From CAYTPE01 sp964439885 (GTDB lineage Bacteria; Patescibacteriota; Patescibacteriia; Magasanikbacterales; GWA2-37-8): a DNA stretch of 55,076 bases. This document shows positions 34,417-42,467 of this stretch, one piece after another. The notes beneath the pieces were generated by a model. The model ran no database searches. It was not told where the DNA came from and saw nothing but the letters and a program-made list of their open reading frames with translations. The stretch's first letter is position 1. Each line of letters begins with the position of its first letter. Made by a program: the position numbers and the translations under genes. The DNA lies in the NCBI GenBank assembly GCA_964439885.1, contig CAYTPE010000002.1:1-55076 (forward strand), written 5' to 3'.

Positions 34417-35646
34417 TTAGGCTTCACTTTCTTCAGAAGTTTCTACGGCTGCTTCCGCGGGAGCGGCATCGTTATCTACCATGCCTTCTTCGCTCGGCTC
34501 ACCGTCTTTTTTACCTTCTTCTATCACGTTAATTTTCCAACCGGTCAGCTGCGATGCCAAGCGAACATTCTGTCCGCTTCGGCCAATGGCAATAGAGAAT
34601 TGCTCGGTCGGTACAATCACGCGAGCGGTTTTGGTCGCGTCATCCATTTCCACTGTAGCTACTTTTGCTGGCGAAATAGCGTGACGAATATATTCTTCGG
34701 CGTTATCGCTGTATTGAATAACATCAATTTTTTCACCGCCTAATTCTTCGATGATGGTGGTGATACGGCTACCACGCTGACCAATGCAGGAGCCGATGGG
34801 GTCGATGGATTCGTCATCGGTCGCCACTGCCACTTTGGAGCGGAAGCCAGGGTCGCGGGCAATGCCTTTGATGGTAATGACGCCGCTCGACACTTCGGGG
34901 ATTTCTTGTTTAAAGATTTCACTCACCATGCCGTTGTGGGCGCGCGAGAGCAAAATTTCCGGTCCACGGCTCGTCATTTCCACGGCTACCACATAAAATT
35001 TCATGCGGGCGCCCGGGCGGTAGTGTTCGCTCGGGAGCTGATGGTCGGAAGGAACAATGCCGGTGACTTTACCGAGATCCACGAGCACCTTGCGGCCTTC
35101 CACGCGCTGAATCGTGCCGAGCAGTAGCTGGCCTTCCTGACCTTTGAAGTCGCCAAATACCATGGTGCGTTCTGCTTCACGAATTTTCTGAATAATCACT
35201 TGCTTCGCGGTCTGCGCGGCCATGCGTCCAAAATCGTGTGGGATTTCCAAAACGATTTCGAGCACGTCGCCAATTTTGGCGTTCTTTTTTATTTCTTTAG
35301 CTTGCGTGAGCATGATTTCCGTTTTGGGGTTGAAGCGTGGCAAATCGGCCATTTCTTCTTCCATGAGCTCACGACCTTCTTCGCGCGCCTTTTCACGGCG
35401 AGCGGAGAGTTCTTCCTGTGCTTTCTCAAGCACGTCTTCGGCGATGTCTTCCACCACCGTCTTCACATCCCACGCCTGCATATCGCCGGTGTCGGGGTCG
35501 AATTTTACTTTGATGTTTTGTTGCTTGTTGCCAAAATCCTTGCGGTACGCGGCAGCAAGCGCGGCTTCGATTGTTTCCATCACAGCATCGTAGGAAAGAT
35601 TTTTTTCGTCACACAATGCTTGAATTGCTTTTGTTATTTCACTCAT
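34417..35646 (-). CDS. nusA: transcription termination/antitermination factor NusA
   Basis: NusA binds RNA polymerase and nascent RNA, and affects pausing, termination and antitermination. ATG 35646 (MSEITKAIQALCDEKNLSY) was chosen because the N-terminal domain starts there; the upstream frame (MCYTIFASVF) is repeat-derived. Domains run in the normal order: N-terminal polymerase-binding domain, S1 (QEGQLLLGTIQRVEGRKVLVDLGK), KH1 (RDPGFRSKVAVATDDESIDP with GSCIGQRGSRI) and KH2 (SIAIGRSGQNVRLASQLTGW). An acidic tail of about 35 residues ends the 409-residue protein. No C-terminal acidic-repeat domain of the E. coli kind is seen. Confidence 0.95.
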   Translation of the reverse strand: MSEITKAIQALCDEKNLSYDAVMETIEAALAAAYRKDFGNKQQNIKVKFDPDTGDMQAWDVKTVVEDIAEDVLEKAQEELSARREKAREEGRELMEEEMADLPRFNPKTEIMLTQAKEIKKNAKIGDVLEIVLEIPHDFGRMAAQTAKQVIIQKIREAERTMVFGDFKGQEGQLLLGTIQRVEGRKVLVDLGKVTGIVPSDHQLPSEHYRPGARMKFYVVAVEMTSRGPEILLSRAHNGMVSEIFKQEIPEVSSGVITIKGIARDPGFRSKVAVATDDESIDPIGSCIGQRGSRITTIIEELGGEKIDVIQYSDNAEEYIRHAISPAKVATVEMDDATKTARVIVPTEQFSIAIGRSGQNVRLASQLTGWKINVIEEGKKDGEPSEEGMVDNDAAPAEAAVETSEESEA

Positions 35647-35672
35647 ACAGTTAGTTATATGATTAATTCCAT

Positions 35673-35785
35673 CTGAACATACAGAAGTACAGACCGTACA
35701 AAAGTACGAAAATACGGAAGCGAATATAGTATAGCACACTTTCCGTAGCTTTCGTACTTCTGTACGTTTCGTAAGTCCGTATGTT
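35673..35785. repeat. imperfect inverted repeat upstream of nusA
   Basis: GAACATACAGAAGTACAG at the left mirrors CTTCTGTACG ... GTATGTTC at the right. Both arms are built of GTAC-rich words (CGTAC, GTACTT). A -10-like TATACT (35728-35733, minus strand) sits at the centre, so the nusA promoter may lie in the loop. Confidence 0.6.
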
Positions 35786-35792
35786 CAATAAA

Positions 35793-35820
35793 AAAGAACA
35801 CTTATATATAAGTGTTCTTT
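35793..35820. terminator. palindromic terminator
   Basis: AAAGAACACTTATA and TATAAGTGTTCTTT, a 28-base perfect palindrome. It lies 45 bases past the stop of the minus-strand gene ending at 35865. Confidence 0.85.
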
Positions 35821-35864
35821 ATAATGCAAGTATACGGTATTTTTACGGGGCTGTCAAGACGCGT

Positions 35865-36326
35865 TTACTCTCTAATACCGAGGTCTCGTTTATTTCTTGC
35901 AATCTTGTCTTTCACGACTGCTATTTCTTCTTGAATTTCCTTAAGCTGGGTCCGGTTTTCCTCCAAACGTGACTCTTGTTCAGAGACATCTCTGCGACCA
36001 AACTTCGGTTCACGGGTTGTTCTGTCGCGTAGGTGAAGCTCTTGGCCTTGCAGTCTTCGTAATTTATCCTCTGCCGCATCAAGCTCTCTGCGGGCTGCGG
36101 CACGGTCTACAGCTACCGCGGCATCATGTCTTTTCTCTTTTGTTCCACGCTCTTCTTGAGCGCGCACAGCCGCTGTTTCCGCTCGCGCTGTTCTGTCCAT
36201 GGCGAGTTCGGCATCTCTTTCGTGCATTCTCGTTACCGCCCGCTCGCCTTCTCGTTGCCTCTCTTTATCTTCATCTAATTTAATATTACTAAAACCTGGT
36301 TGCATTTCTCCAGTTCCTTTTGACAT
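35865..36326 (-). CDS. small charged coiled-coil protein
   Basis: ATG 36326 (MSKGTGEMQPGFSNIK) was chosen because a strong promoter starts the transcript about 24 bases upstream; an earlier frame start at 36368 lies in or before that promoter. The 153-residue product is one long coiled coil, with over half its residues Glu, Arg, Lys, Asp or Ala (RAETAAVRAQEERGTKEKRH, RRELDAAEDKLRRLQGQELH, RTQLKEIQEEIAVVKDKIAR). No family is recognised. It has its own promoter and terminator and so is a single-gene unit. Confidence 0.7.
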   Translation of the reverse strand: MSKGTGEMQPGFSNIKLDEDKERQREGERAVTRMHERDAELAMDRTARAETAAVRAQEERGTKEKRHDAAVAVDRAAARRELDAAEDKLRRLQGQELHLRDRTTREPKFGRRDVSEQESRLEENRTQLKEIQEEIAVVKDKIARNKRDLGIRE

Positions 36327-36356
36327 ATGTGTAATTAATGAATTAAATACCCCTAT

Positions 36357-36385
36357 AGTATACCACAAAAAGGGCGTTTTGTCAA
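36357..36385 (-). promoter_or_regulatory. near-consensus promoter of the coiled-coil gene
   Basis: TTGACA (36380-36385) and TATACT (36357-36362) on the minus strand, spacing 17. It is one of the two strongest promoters in the window, so the small charged protein may be abundant. Confidence 0.85.
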
Positions 36386-36475
36386 TCGGATTTTTTGGCT
36401 AAGATAAAAGATTTTACTAATCTTTCACCGCCACTCTGGTGTCTGCCAATAGTTTTGTTATATTGGTATGCGTAA

Positions 36476-36500
36476 AAAGAACACTCCATATGTGTTCTTT
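36476..36500 (-). terminator. terminator of the gene at 36515-36919
   Basis: AAAGAACAC and GTGTTCTTT around a 7-base loop, with A/T runs, 15 bases past the stop. Confidence 0.8.
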
Positions 36501-36514
36501 TAATTACTGACATA

Positions 36515-36919
36515 CTATGTGGAAGAAACATCATCAAACGGCTCAGTATCCGGTTCTTCGTCGCCGGCCATAGTCAGCTCATCAAAAAGCACCTGCAAAT
36601 CGAGCTGGCTAAGTCGTTCTACAGATAAATCGAGGACTTCGAGGGCGTTCTCACCGGCGGCTTCTACAACAAATAAGCGCAGAGCGTCCGCAAATGCCGG
36701 CACCTGGTGCCGCGCCAAAGCTTCACGCATACGTTCACGCAGCTCGTTGAGCTTTCCTGTGGTCGTATTCACCTCAATAAACTCTTTAAAGTGATAAAAA
36801 AATTCAGTCGTATTTTTTTCTTTATCTACCACTTTGTCTCGTTCAATTTTTTTACGCGCTAGGCGCGCCCACCTTTCTCGACGATCCAAAAAAATTTCTC
36901 CGCTTTTAGATATGCTCAT
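36515..36919 (-). CDS. unknown small protein
   Basis: A 134-residue, mostly helical protein with an acidic end (GDEEPDTEPFDDVSS). The first 25 residues are basic (DRRERWARLARKKIERDK). It has no signal peptide and no motif I know. The start lies 3 bases after the stop of the L,D-transpeptidase gene, so the two are co-transcribed and share the terminator at 36476-36500. Confidence 0.7.
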   Translation of the reverse strand: MSISKSGEIFLDRRERWARLARKKIERDKVVDKEKNTTEFFYHFKEFIEVNTTTGKLNELRERMREALARHQVPAFADALRLFVVEAAGENALEVLDLSVERLSQLDLQVLFDELTMAGDEEPDTEPFDDVSST

Positions 36920-36922
36920 ATT

Positions 36923-37570
36923 TTACTCATTTTTGATTGCCACTCGCTGATCCACTGGCACCATCTTCGGTGTCTTGCCCGTCACCTGCACAACGTTGCC
37001 TATATCAAGATATTTATACAGCCCTTCCACATCTTTATAGGCGATGTTCACGCACCCGTGGCTCATGGGGCGGATGCCGAATTGGTTGTGCCAGTAGGCG
37101 CCATGCAGATACACGTGCGGATAGAATTCTAGATTCCATTTGGTATTGGGGTAACTATAATTGGCGCCGGTATAGTTTACCACCGGCTTCTTGGCGAAAA
37201 TTTTGAATTCCCCGACCGGTGTATGCCAGATGGGTAACCCCGTGGAAACACCGAACGAGCCGAGCGCGAAGTCGTTGTAATAGTATGTGAGTGTCTGGTT
37301 ATCTAGATTCACGAGCACATGTTTGCTGCTGGTGGGCGCGCGGCCTACCCCAAGCGGATCATAGCCATTATACACCTCGGTTTTGTCGTCATATCCATCG
37401 CTATCGGTGTCAGCCTTGAGCGGATCGGTGTGGAAGTAGGTTACCTCGTCGTCATCAAAAAGACCGTCACCATCGGTGTCGGTACGAATGTCAGCTGCCC
37501 GGACCGCTGTTGCGCTCCACAAAACGAGCATGAATACGCATATACCGATAACTTGATTAAAAACCTTCAT
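36923..37570 (-). CDS. L,D-transpeptidase (YkuD) with two calcium-loop repeats, exported
   Basis: The enzyme would make 3-3 cross-links in peptidoglycan or attach proteins to it. ATG 37570 (MKVFNQVIGICVFMLVLW) was chosen; the two codons before it (TTG, CTT) are less likely. The signal peptide ends near VRAAD. Two thrombospondin type 3-like loops (DTDGDGLFDDDE and DTDSDGYDDKTE, about 30-70) precede the YkuD domain: NQTLTYYYNDFALGSFGVST, PVGEFKIFAKKPVVNYTG, YLHGAYWHNQFGIRPMSHGC and VNIAYKDVEGLYKYL, with the catalytic His and Cys in SHGCVN. Its start overlaps the preceding gene's end by 14 bases. Confidence 0.92.
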   Translation of the reverse strand: MKVFNQVIGICVFMLVLWSATAVRAADIRTDTDGDGLFDDDEVTYFHTDPLKADTDSDGYDDKTEVYNGYDPLGVGRAPTSSKHVLVNLDNQTLTYYYNDFALGSFGVSTGLPIWHTPVGEFKIFAKKPVVNYTGANYSYPNTKWNLEFYPHVYLHGAYWHNQFGIRPMSHGCVNIAYKDVEGLYKYLDIGNVVQVTGKTPKMVPVDQRVAIKNE

Positions 37571-37991
37571 AAGCAAATGGAATGGAAATCGCTCCGATTA
37601 ATAAGATGCCGGTGGAGAATACATAGAGGAGCAGAACGAGCGTGCTATATACTCCTCGTGTAACGATATGAGTAGATCGAAAAAATCTTTTGTACCGACT
37701 AATGATAAATGGCCAATAGAGTGCGCCGTATCCGATGGCAATGAGCATCGCCGCTAATTGTTTTTGAACATAATACCACGGAGAAAGCGGACAGTGAAGA
37801 GCATCAATGGGGTCAGCTGCATAAGCCTTTTCTTTATTCTCCCACAAATACTTTGTAGCAGCAAAAGGATTTTCAACTAAATACGGACAATCAATCGCAG
37901 CAACTTTTGGAATATGTGCTAGTTGTGAGTGAGTGCCGAAGAGAAGAATGGTGGCAGCCGCTAAGCAGACTATTGAGATAATAACACGCAT
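37557..37991 (-). CDS. small membrane protein of unknown function
   Basis: A 144-residue protein with an N-terminal helix (about 3-20), an external loop with two Cys (CPYLVENPFAATKYLWENKE, and ALHCPLSPW) and three more helices near 80-100, 110-128 and 128-142. The loop Cys pair and Trp-rich segment suggest an exoplasmic domain. It overlaps the L,D-transpeptidase start by 14 bases and lies 10 bases downstream of the detached ComEC hydrolase gene. I recognise no family. Confidence 0.7.
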   Translation of the reverse strand: MRVIISIVCLAAATILLFGTHSQLAHIPKVAAIDCPYLVENPFAATKYLWENKEKAYAADPIDALHCPLSPWYYVQKQLAAMLIAIGYGALYWPFIISRYKRFFRSTHIVTRGVYSTLVLLLYVFSTGILLIGAISIPFAYEGF

Positions 37992-38001
37992 AGTGTTGAA
38001 A

Positions 38002-39033
38002 TCATTTTTCTACAATATCACCTACCTCATCCGTGCGCAAGATCTTGGCACCCACACGCTCCAGATGTTTCATCACGCGCAGGGATGGATGGCCAAATTT
38101 ATTTTTGCCCACCGAAATGATGGCAATGTATGGCTTCACAAAACGTAAAAAATCTTCGCCGCTGCTACTATTGCTGCCATGGTGCCCGACTTTGAGAATG
38201 TCGGATTGGAGGGTGGGACAATTTGTCGATTGTAGGGGTAGAAAATTTTCTGCCCCTACACCCGTTGATGACACCGCCGTCGCGCAATATTTCTGAATCA
38301 ACGCCTCCTCCAGCGGCACCTCCATATCACCGGTAAATAAAAACGTCTTTGGTCCACTCCCCCTGTCCTGAAGGGATTCCGTACCGACAGTGTCGGAACC
38401 CGAGGGGGAGTTGGAGGGGGTGGGAGACGTCAATTTAAAGACGATTGAATAATTATTGCTATCGTCAGCCGCGGCCTTCAGACTGAGTGACTCATCCGGA
38501 GACAAAAACTGCAGTGTCGAACTCGCGATCGTCCAGGTTTGCGGCGCTTTCATCACAATAATTTCGGACGGTACTGGGTGCCCCCTCCTTAAGAAGGAGG
38601 GGATGAAGGGGTGGTCGTTTCGCTGCGCGCCCTCATACGTCTCCTCGCGCATTGCTTTATCCCACTCTTTATAATACGGATCTTGTTTGGTGCGTCCGTT
38701 GACAATGATATGTTTCACATCGTACCGCCGGAGTACATCCACGCACCCGCCGTAATGGTCAAGGTCGGGGTGCGTAGCGAGCACATAGTCGATGGTGTGA
38801 ATATAAAATGGAAGATTGTTGCCGAGCTCAGAGAGCACTTTCGAATTCGGCCCGCAATCAACCAGCATCGTCTCGCCGTCGGCAAATTGGATGAGCGCGC
38901 TGTCGCCTTGGCCGATATTGAGGAACGTCACATGGAACGTGTGGCGCCATGCTTCGGCACGCGTGTAATAAAAAATCCCCCCGATGATGCCGAGTACAAT
39001 TACAATGGAGATGATAATTATCTTATGTTTCAC
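38002..39033 (-). CDS. ComEC-type metallo-beta-lactamase domain protein, membrane-anchored
   Basis: It matches the C-terminal hydrolase domain of ComEC: VTFLNIGQGDSALIQFADGE, the metal motif THPDLDHYGG (HxDxDHxGG), FLFTGDMEVPLEEAL, ILKVGHHGSNSSSGEDFL and SVGKNKFGHPS. A GTG at 39033 (VKHKIIIISIVIVLG) was chosen; the frame extends to 39192, but that part overlaps the methyltransferase gene and translates a family 2 repeat before the membrane helix. Two family 2 copies lie in frame inside (38355-38424, 38580-38614). The protein has one anchor helix and could degrade the non-transported DNA strand beside the ComEC channel. Confidence 0.85.
   Translation of the reverse strand: MKHKIIIISIVIVLGIIGGIFYYTRAEAWRHTFHVTFLNIGQGDSALIQFADGETMLVDCGPNSKVLSELGNNLPFYIHTIDYVLATHPDLDHYGGCVDVLRRYDVKHIIVNGRTKQDPYYKEWDKAMREETYEGAQRNDHPFIPSFLRRGHPVPSEIIVMKAPQTWTIASSTLQFLSPDESLSLKAAADDSNNYSIVFKLTSPTPSNSPSGSDTVGTESLQDRGSGPKTFLFTGDMEVPLEEALIQKYCATAVSSTGVGAENFLPLQSTNCPTLQSDILKVGHHGSNSSSGEDFLRFVKPYIAIISVGKNKFGHPSLRVMKHLERVGAKILRTDEVGDIVEK
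38355..38424. repeat. family 2 repeat, in frame in the ComEC-type hydrolase gene
   Basis: CTCCCCCTGTCCTGAAGGGA at the left and CGAGGGGGAGTTGGAGGGGG at the right with an inner palindrome TTCCG...CGGAA. Read as SPTPSNSPSGSDTVGTESLQ. Confidence 0.65.
38580..38614. repeat. family 2 repeat, in frame in the ComEC-type hydrolase gene
   Basis: CCCCCTCCTTAAGAAGGAGG then GGATGAAGGGGTGG. Read as HPFIPSFLRRGHP. Confidence 0.65.
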
Positions 39034-39092
39034 ACATTGCGTATTGTGAGTTGCCCCGAATGTAGCAACTTGATCAGATTGACGAACCGCAA

Positions 39093-39155
39093 CCCCTCCC
39101 CTGCCTGCGCAGGCAGGCTTTCTCCCTCCCCTTTTAGGGGAGGGCACGGGTGGGG
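39093..39155. repeat. family 2 repeat between the hydrolase and methyltransferase genes
   Basis: CCCCTCCCCTGCCTGCGCAG on the left, CTCCCTCCCCTTTTAGGGGA and GGG on the right, with the inner palindrome GCCTGCGCAGGC. It ends 4 bases before the methyltransferase stop. Confidence 0.7.
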
Positions 39156-39158
39156 TAG

Positions 39159-39776
39159 TTACTTCTTGCAAACCAAAATCTGATTTACCCAATTGTCGCC
39201 CTCCTTCACAAAAATTTCTTTTTCAATTCCAAACGCCAAACTCTCCACAATTTCCCGCACTTCTTCGGGTCGGTGATAATACGATTCGATGATAATACTC
39301 CCCTCTTTCGTTTCCACTTCCGGCGGCTCTTTTTGATTAATATTGGTGACAACGAGCGTTCCCCCATCCTTGAGTACGCGATACGCTTCATCAAAAAATC
39401 GCGTTGGGTTTTTAAGGTGGACGATAAAAAATGCGGCGACTACAACGTCAAAAGAATTATTTTCAAACGGCAAATTTTCACCATCGCCGACAACTGTCTC
39501 AATCTTACAATCTTTAAATCTTTTAATTTTCAACCTCTCGAGCATTTGCGCCGATACATCCAACGCAACCACTTCCGCGCCAAGTTTTGCGAGCAACACA
39601 CTCACCCGCCCTGTCCCGGCACCAACATCAAGAATCTTTTTACCGGAAACGTCGCCAAGTAGAGGTAGTAGCTGCCCTTTTTCAAAACTATTGAGATACT
39701 TTTCTTTTTTGTCGTAGTTCCTCGCCGCGAGGTTGTAGCCCTCTTCGGAGTCGAGGATGCGAAGTTTTTTGGTCAC
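39159..39776 (-). CDS. class I SAM-dependent methyltransferase (UbiE-like)
   Basis: The 205-residue protein starts at GTG 39776. It contains KILDVGAGTGRVSVLLAKLG (SAM loop), VVALDVSAQMLERLK, VGDGENLPFENNSFDVVVAA and VLKDGGTLVVTNINQKEP, as in UbiE/Methyltransf_11 enzymes. The substrate is unknown. It sits between the ComEC-type hydrolase and the four-helix-bundle gene, inside the split competence locus. Confidence 0.85.
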   Translation of the reverse strand: MTKKLRILDSEEGYNLAARNYDKKEKYLNSFEKGQLLPLLGDVSGKKILDVGAGTGRVSVLLAKLGAEVVALDVSAQMLERLKIKRFKDCKIETVVGDGENLPFENNSFDVVVAAFFIVHLKNPTRFFDEAYRVLKDGGTLVVTNINQKEPPEVETKEGSIIIESYYHRPEEVREIVESLAFGIEKEIFVKEGDNWVNQILVCKK

Positions 39777-39826
39777 AGGAAAAAATAAAATTGAAAAAAG
39801 AAAAGATAAAAATTTCTGTTTAAAAT

Positions 39827-40195
39827 CTAAAGTTTGCGCTTGCCTCTGAGTGTGGCGATGCTGGCTCCGAGAATATTTGCGATTTCACCTGTTTCGTTGA
39901 GCAGGCCATTGGCTTCTTTCGTATCACATTTACCTGAATCGCGAAATAGTCCAAGCCAAAATTTGCACTCATTTGCTGACTTCAATGCGTGACTTAAAAA
40001 ATTAGTAAAATCCCTCTTTGAACTTCCTGCCTGGGCTTCGATTATATTTGCACCAATGCTTGTTGCGCAACGCAATAATTGCTTGGATATAACTTCGACA
40101 CTCCATTGTTTTCGGTCAAGAATATCAATAAATTTTATTATTTTCAAAGCATACACGTACGACCGATATTTTACATCATTTTTACCCTCCATCAT
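39827..40195 (-). CDS. four-helix bundle protein (S23/IVP family)
   Basis: The 122-residue protein has the pattern of the four-helix-bundle family (TIGR02436, once called S23 ribosomal protein): SYVYALKIIKFIDILDRKQW, QLLRCATSIGANIIEAQAGS, FTNFLSHALKSANECKFWLG and NETGEIANILGASIATL. Members were first found encoded in intervening sequences of 23S rRNA genes and elsewhere are stand-alone with an unsettled role. Here it lies 16 bases after comEC on the same strand. Confidence 0.88.
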   Translation of the reverse strand: MMEGKNDVKYRSYVYALKIIKFIDILDRKQWSVEVISKQLLRCATSIGANIIEAQAGSSKRDFTNFLSHALKSANECKFWLGLFRDSGKCDTKEANGLLNETGEIANILGASIATLRGKRKL

Positions 40196-40211
40196 ACAAT
40201 AACTTTAAAAT

Positions 40212-41969
40212 TTAAATCGCATCTTTTACATTTTCTATTTTCTTTTTTATCTTGGCGATCCCATACATTAGCGCTGCATACATCCCCACCATCCCCCACA
40301 GCGGCAAATGCCACTCCAGTGCGCTCCAACTCTGTCGTCCAAAAAATTCTACCACAAACAGCACGTATTTCAAGCCAATGCCGGTAACCCAGGCCAGCAA
40401 TTGCCCCAGTGGATAATAGACGAAACTCACGACGATCGACCCAAACCCGCCGAGCATGAGCCAGGGAATGATCCAGAGAACCAGCACGTTCACGAGCGGT
40501 GCGACGATAGAAAGTCGGCCGAACTCGTATAAAATGAGTGGCAGGGTGGCGATGATGGCCGAGAGTGTTTGTAGAAACGTTTCGAATAGACCGCTTACCC
40601 AACTGTCATTCTGAGTGAAACGAAGAATCTTTTGTGTTAGACCGGAGGGATCCTTCGCTCGCCGCGGCGAGCTCAGGATGACAGCTTGAAGAATTGGTGA
40701 AATGTACACCAGCCCCATCGTCGCCAAAAAGGATAGTTGAAACCCCGCGTCCCACACGAGCAGATACGGATTAAACGCGAGCATGAGAGCGGCAGCGAAT
40801 ACCAGCGCGTTCGTGATACGTGATAATCTGCCAAGCTGCCCCGCTACCAAAACCAAAATTCCCATTACGCCGGCGCGAACTACCGACGCGGTGGCACCAG
40901 TGAACAACACAAATACAGCAATAAATCCGATGACCACCCAAAATGCCTGTTGTCGATACAATCCTACGCGAATAAGCAGAAACATAAGCGCCACGACAAT
41001 AATAGTGACATTAAACCCCGATACGGCAATGATATGCGTGACGCCGGTTTTGTTGAAAGCATCGGAAATGTCTGCTGGCAATCCGCTTTTGCTGCCAAAT
41101 AAAATACCGGCCATGAAGCTGCTATCTGGCTCCGGCCATAAATGGTTGAGTTGATTTTGGACGATGGTTTTGAGATGAAAAATTTTTATCATACCATCCC
41201 GTATCGGCGACCAACTGTCATTCTGAGTGGGGTTTACACCCCCGAAGAATCCCTCTTGCTTATCTGAAACAAGGGATCCTTCGTTATCACTCAGGATGAC
41301 AATGAGCGGATTAGCGCATACTGACCATACACCATACCGCGCCAAATACTTATCATACCGAAACGTTCCTTCGTTGTTATTTTCTGGTTTTTGAATACGA
41401 CACGTAATGGCGAGTGTATCGCCGTAGTGATATTCGGGGTACAGGCGGGTGGTGATTAATATCCGCCCACTCACATCACGTGTCATTCCGAGCGAAGTCC
41501 TCGCGGACGAAGTCGAGGAATCCCTTACACCGAATGGTAAAGCGATTTCTCCACTACGCTGCGCTCCGGTCGAAATGACAGTAGAAATGATGGACGTAAC
41601 AGACAGCGTATACCTCGCCCCATCAACGCGCCTATCCGGTTCCTCACTGACCCACCCAACGACAGTGACGGTGTGGCCGTTGTAACTGCAGAGCACGCTC
41701 GGGTCGGAACAATCAGGAATGGCGAGAGTGAAACGCCATATGCCAAGAATAAGGAATAACGAATTAAGAATAAGGAATCGAGCGAGGTGATTGTGCCACC
41801 CGATTATCGCAAAAAACGCACAAACGAAAAGTAAAATAAAAAAATAAAAATCAAGCCCGGCGGGCGGGTCAAAAAACGACGCGCCACTACATCCGACGAT
41901 AAAACAAAAACAAAACGCAAGGAACGTTTTGCTTTTGCTGTTGATTATCGTCTGTAACCCCTCCTTCAT
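40212..41969 (-). CDS. comEC: ComEC/Rec2 DNA-uptake channel, without its hydrolase domain
   Basis: ComEC forms the inner-membrane channel for transforming DNA. The 585-residue protein has about ten membrane helices, an N-terminal DUF4131-like OB region (GHTVTVVGWVSEEPDRRVDG) and the competence domain (ILFGSKSGLPADISDAFNKT, then GVTHIIAVSGFNVTIIVVAL, TGATASVVRAGVMG, and YLLVWDAGFQLSFLATMGLV). The hydrolase domain usually found at the C terminus is a separate gene 1.2 kb downstream. Three family 1 palindromic elements (40604-40683, 41216-41301, 41481-41580) and an AATAAGGAAT word repeat near 41750 are read through in frame. Confidence 0.92.
   Translation of the reverse strand: MKEGLQTIINSKSKTFLAFCFCFIVGCSGASFFDPPAGLDFYFFILLFVCAFFAIIGWHNHLARFLILNSLFLILGIWRFTLAIPDCSDPSVLCSYNGHTVTVVGWVSEEPDRRVDGARYTLSVTSIISTVISTGAQRSGEIALPFGVRDSSTSSARTSLGMTRDVSGRILITTRLYPEYHYGDTLAITCRIQKPENNNEGTFRYDKYLARYGVWSVCANPLIVILSDNEGSLVSDKQEGFFGGVNPTQNDSWSPIRDGMIKIFHLKTIVQNQLNHLWPEPDSSFMAGILFGSKSGLPADISDAFNKTGVTHIIAVSGFNVTIIVVALMFLLIRVGLYRQQAFWVVIGFIAVFVLFTGATASVVRAGVMGILVLVAGQLGRLSRITNALVFAAALMLAFNPYLLVWDAGFQLSFLATMGLVYISPILQAVILSSPRRAKDPSGLTQKILRFTQNDSWVSGLFETFLQTLSAIIATLPLILYEFGRLSIVAPLVNVLVLWIIPWLMLGGFGSIVVSFVYYPLGQLLAWVTGIGLKYVLFVVEFFGRQSWSALEWHLPLWGMVGMYAALMYGIAKIKKKIENVKDAI
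40604..40683. repeat. palindromic element family 1, in frame in comEC
   Basis: TGTCATTCTGAGTGAAACG and CTCAGGATGACA. Read as VILSSPRRAKDPSGLTQKIL. Confidence 0.85.
41216..41301. repeat. palindromic element family 1, in frame in comEC
   Basis: TGTCATTCTGAGTGGGG and CTCAGGATGACA. Read as VILSDNEGSLVSDKQEGFFG. Confidence 0.85.
41481..41580. repeat. palindromic element family 1, in frame in comEC
   Basis: TGTCATTCCGAGCGAAG and GTCGAAATGACA. Read as VISTGAQRSGEIALPFGVRD and on to LGMTR. Confidence 0.8.
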
Positions 41970-41972
41970 ACT

Positions 41973-42437
41973 TTACGCTATTCTTAGATCGTATTCATTT
42001 TCTGACGTAATCTGCTGTAAACGGGGAATATCTTTTTTACTGAATGAATAATAAAATCTTAAACCCGGAGCTTCGACTCTTAAAAAGGTATACCGTTTGG
42101 TAGTGGTCACCCTTCCAATCGTTGTTGGTAATACCATTTCTTTTACCTCTAGATACTCTACATCATTTTTTTTCACAGTGTAAATGGTTTTCCCTCGTAC
42201 TATTCCGATGATATTTTCAAAATTTATCTCAAGTGTAATTCGATTGAGCACATCATACACATACATGGCGCCAAAAAGTAGGCATAAACAGATAAATATA
42301 TTAAACTCAAAGCGCAGCCATGGTATACACACCCCAGCGACAAGTCCCAACAAAAAAAGCACAATAATTAATAAACCAGTAAATTTTACTGACGCGTTGT
42401 TTTCACGCACGATAAACTGGTTCGAGTTCAAATGCAT
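41973..42437 (-). CDS. two-helix membrane protein, paralogue of the gene at 43543-44043
   Basis: The 154-residue protein starts with NQFIVRENNASVKF, has two membrane helices (about 18-40 and 47-63) and a cytoplasmic beta-rich domain ending VEAPGLRFYYSFSKKDIPRLQ. The gene at 43543-44043 has the same plan: NQFIVFDSAKNFSF, two helices and VESPGQRFYYLIDK. The two look like a diverged duplicate pair with a PH-like cytoplasmic domain. Function unknown. It is immediately upstream of comEC, 3 bases apart. Confidence 0.7.
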   Translation of the reverse strand: MHLNSNQFIVRENNASVKFTGLLIIVLFLLGLVAGVCIPWLRFEFNIFICLCLLFGAMYVYDVLNRITLEINFENIIGIVRGKTIYTVKKNDVEYLEVKEMVLPTTIGRVTTTKRYTFLRVEAPGLRFYYSFSKKDIPRLQQITSENEYDLRIA

Positions 42438-42467
42438 AATTTATTGTCCATCTGATCTAACAGAATT

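Noticed and set aside
38002..39192. longer start of the ComEC-type hydrolase
   Set aside because: The extra 53 codons overlap the methyltransferase gene and translate a family 2 repeat before the membrane helix; GTG 39033 is more plausible, though not proven.
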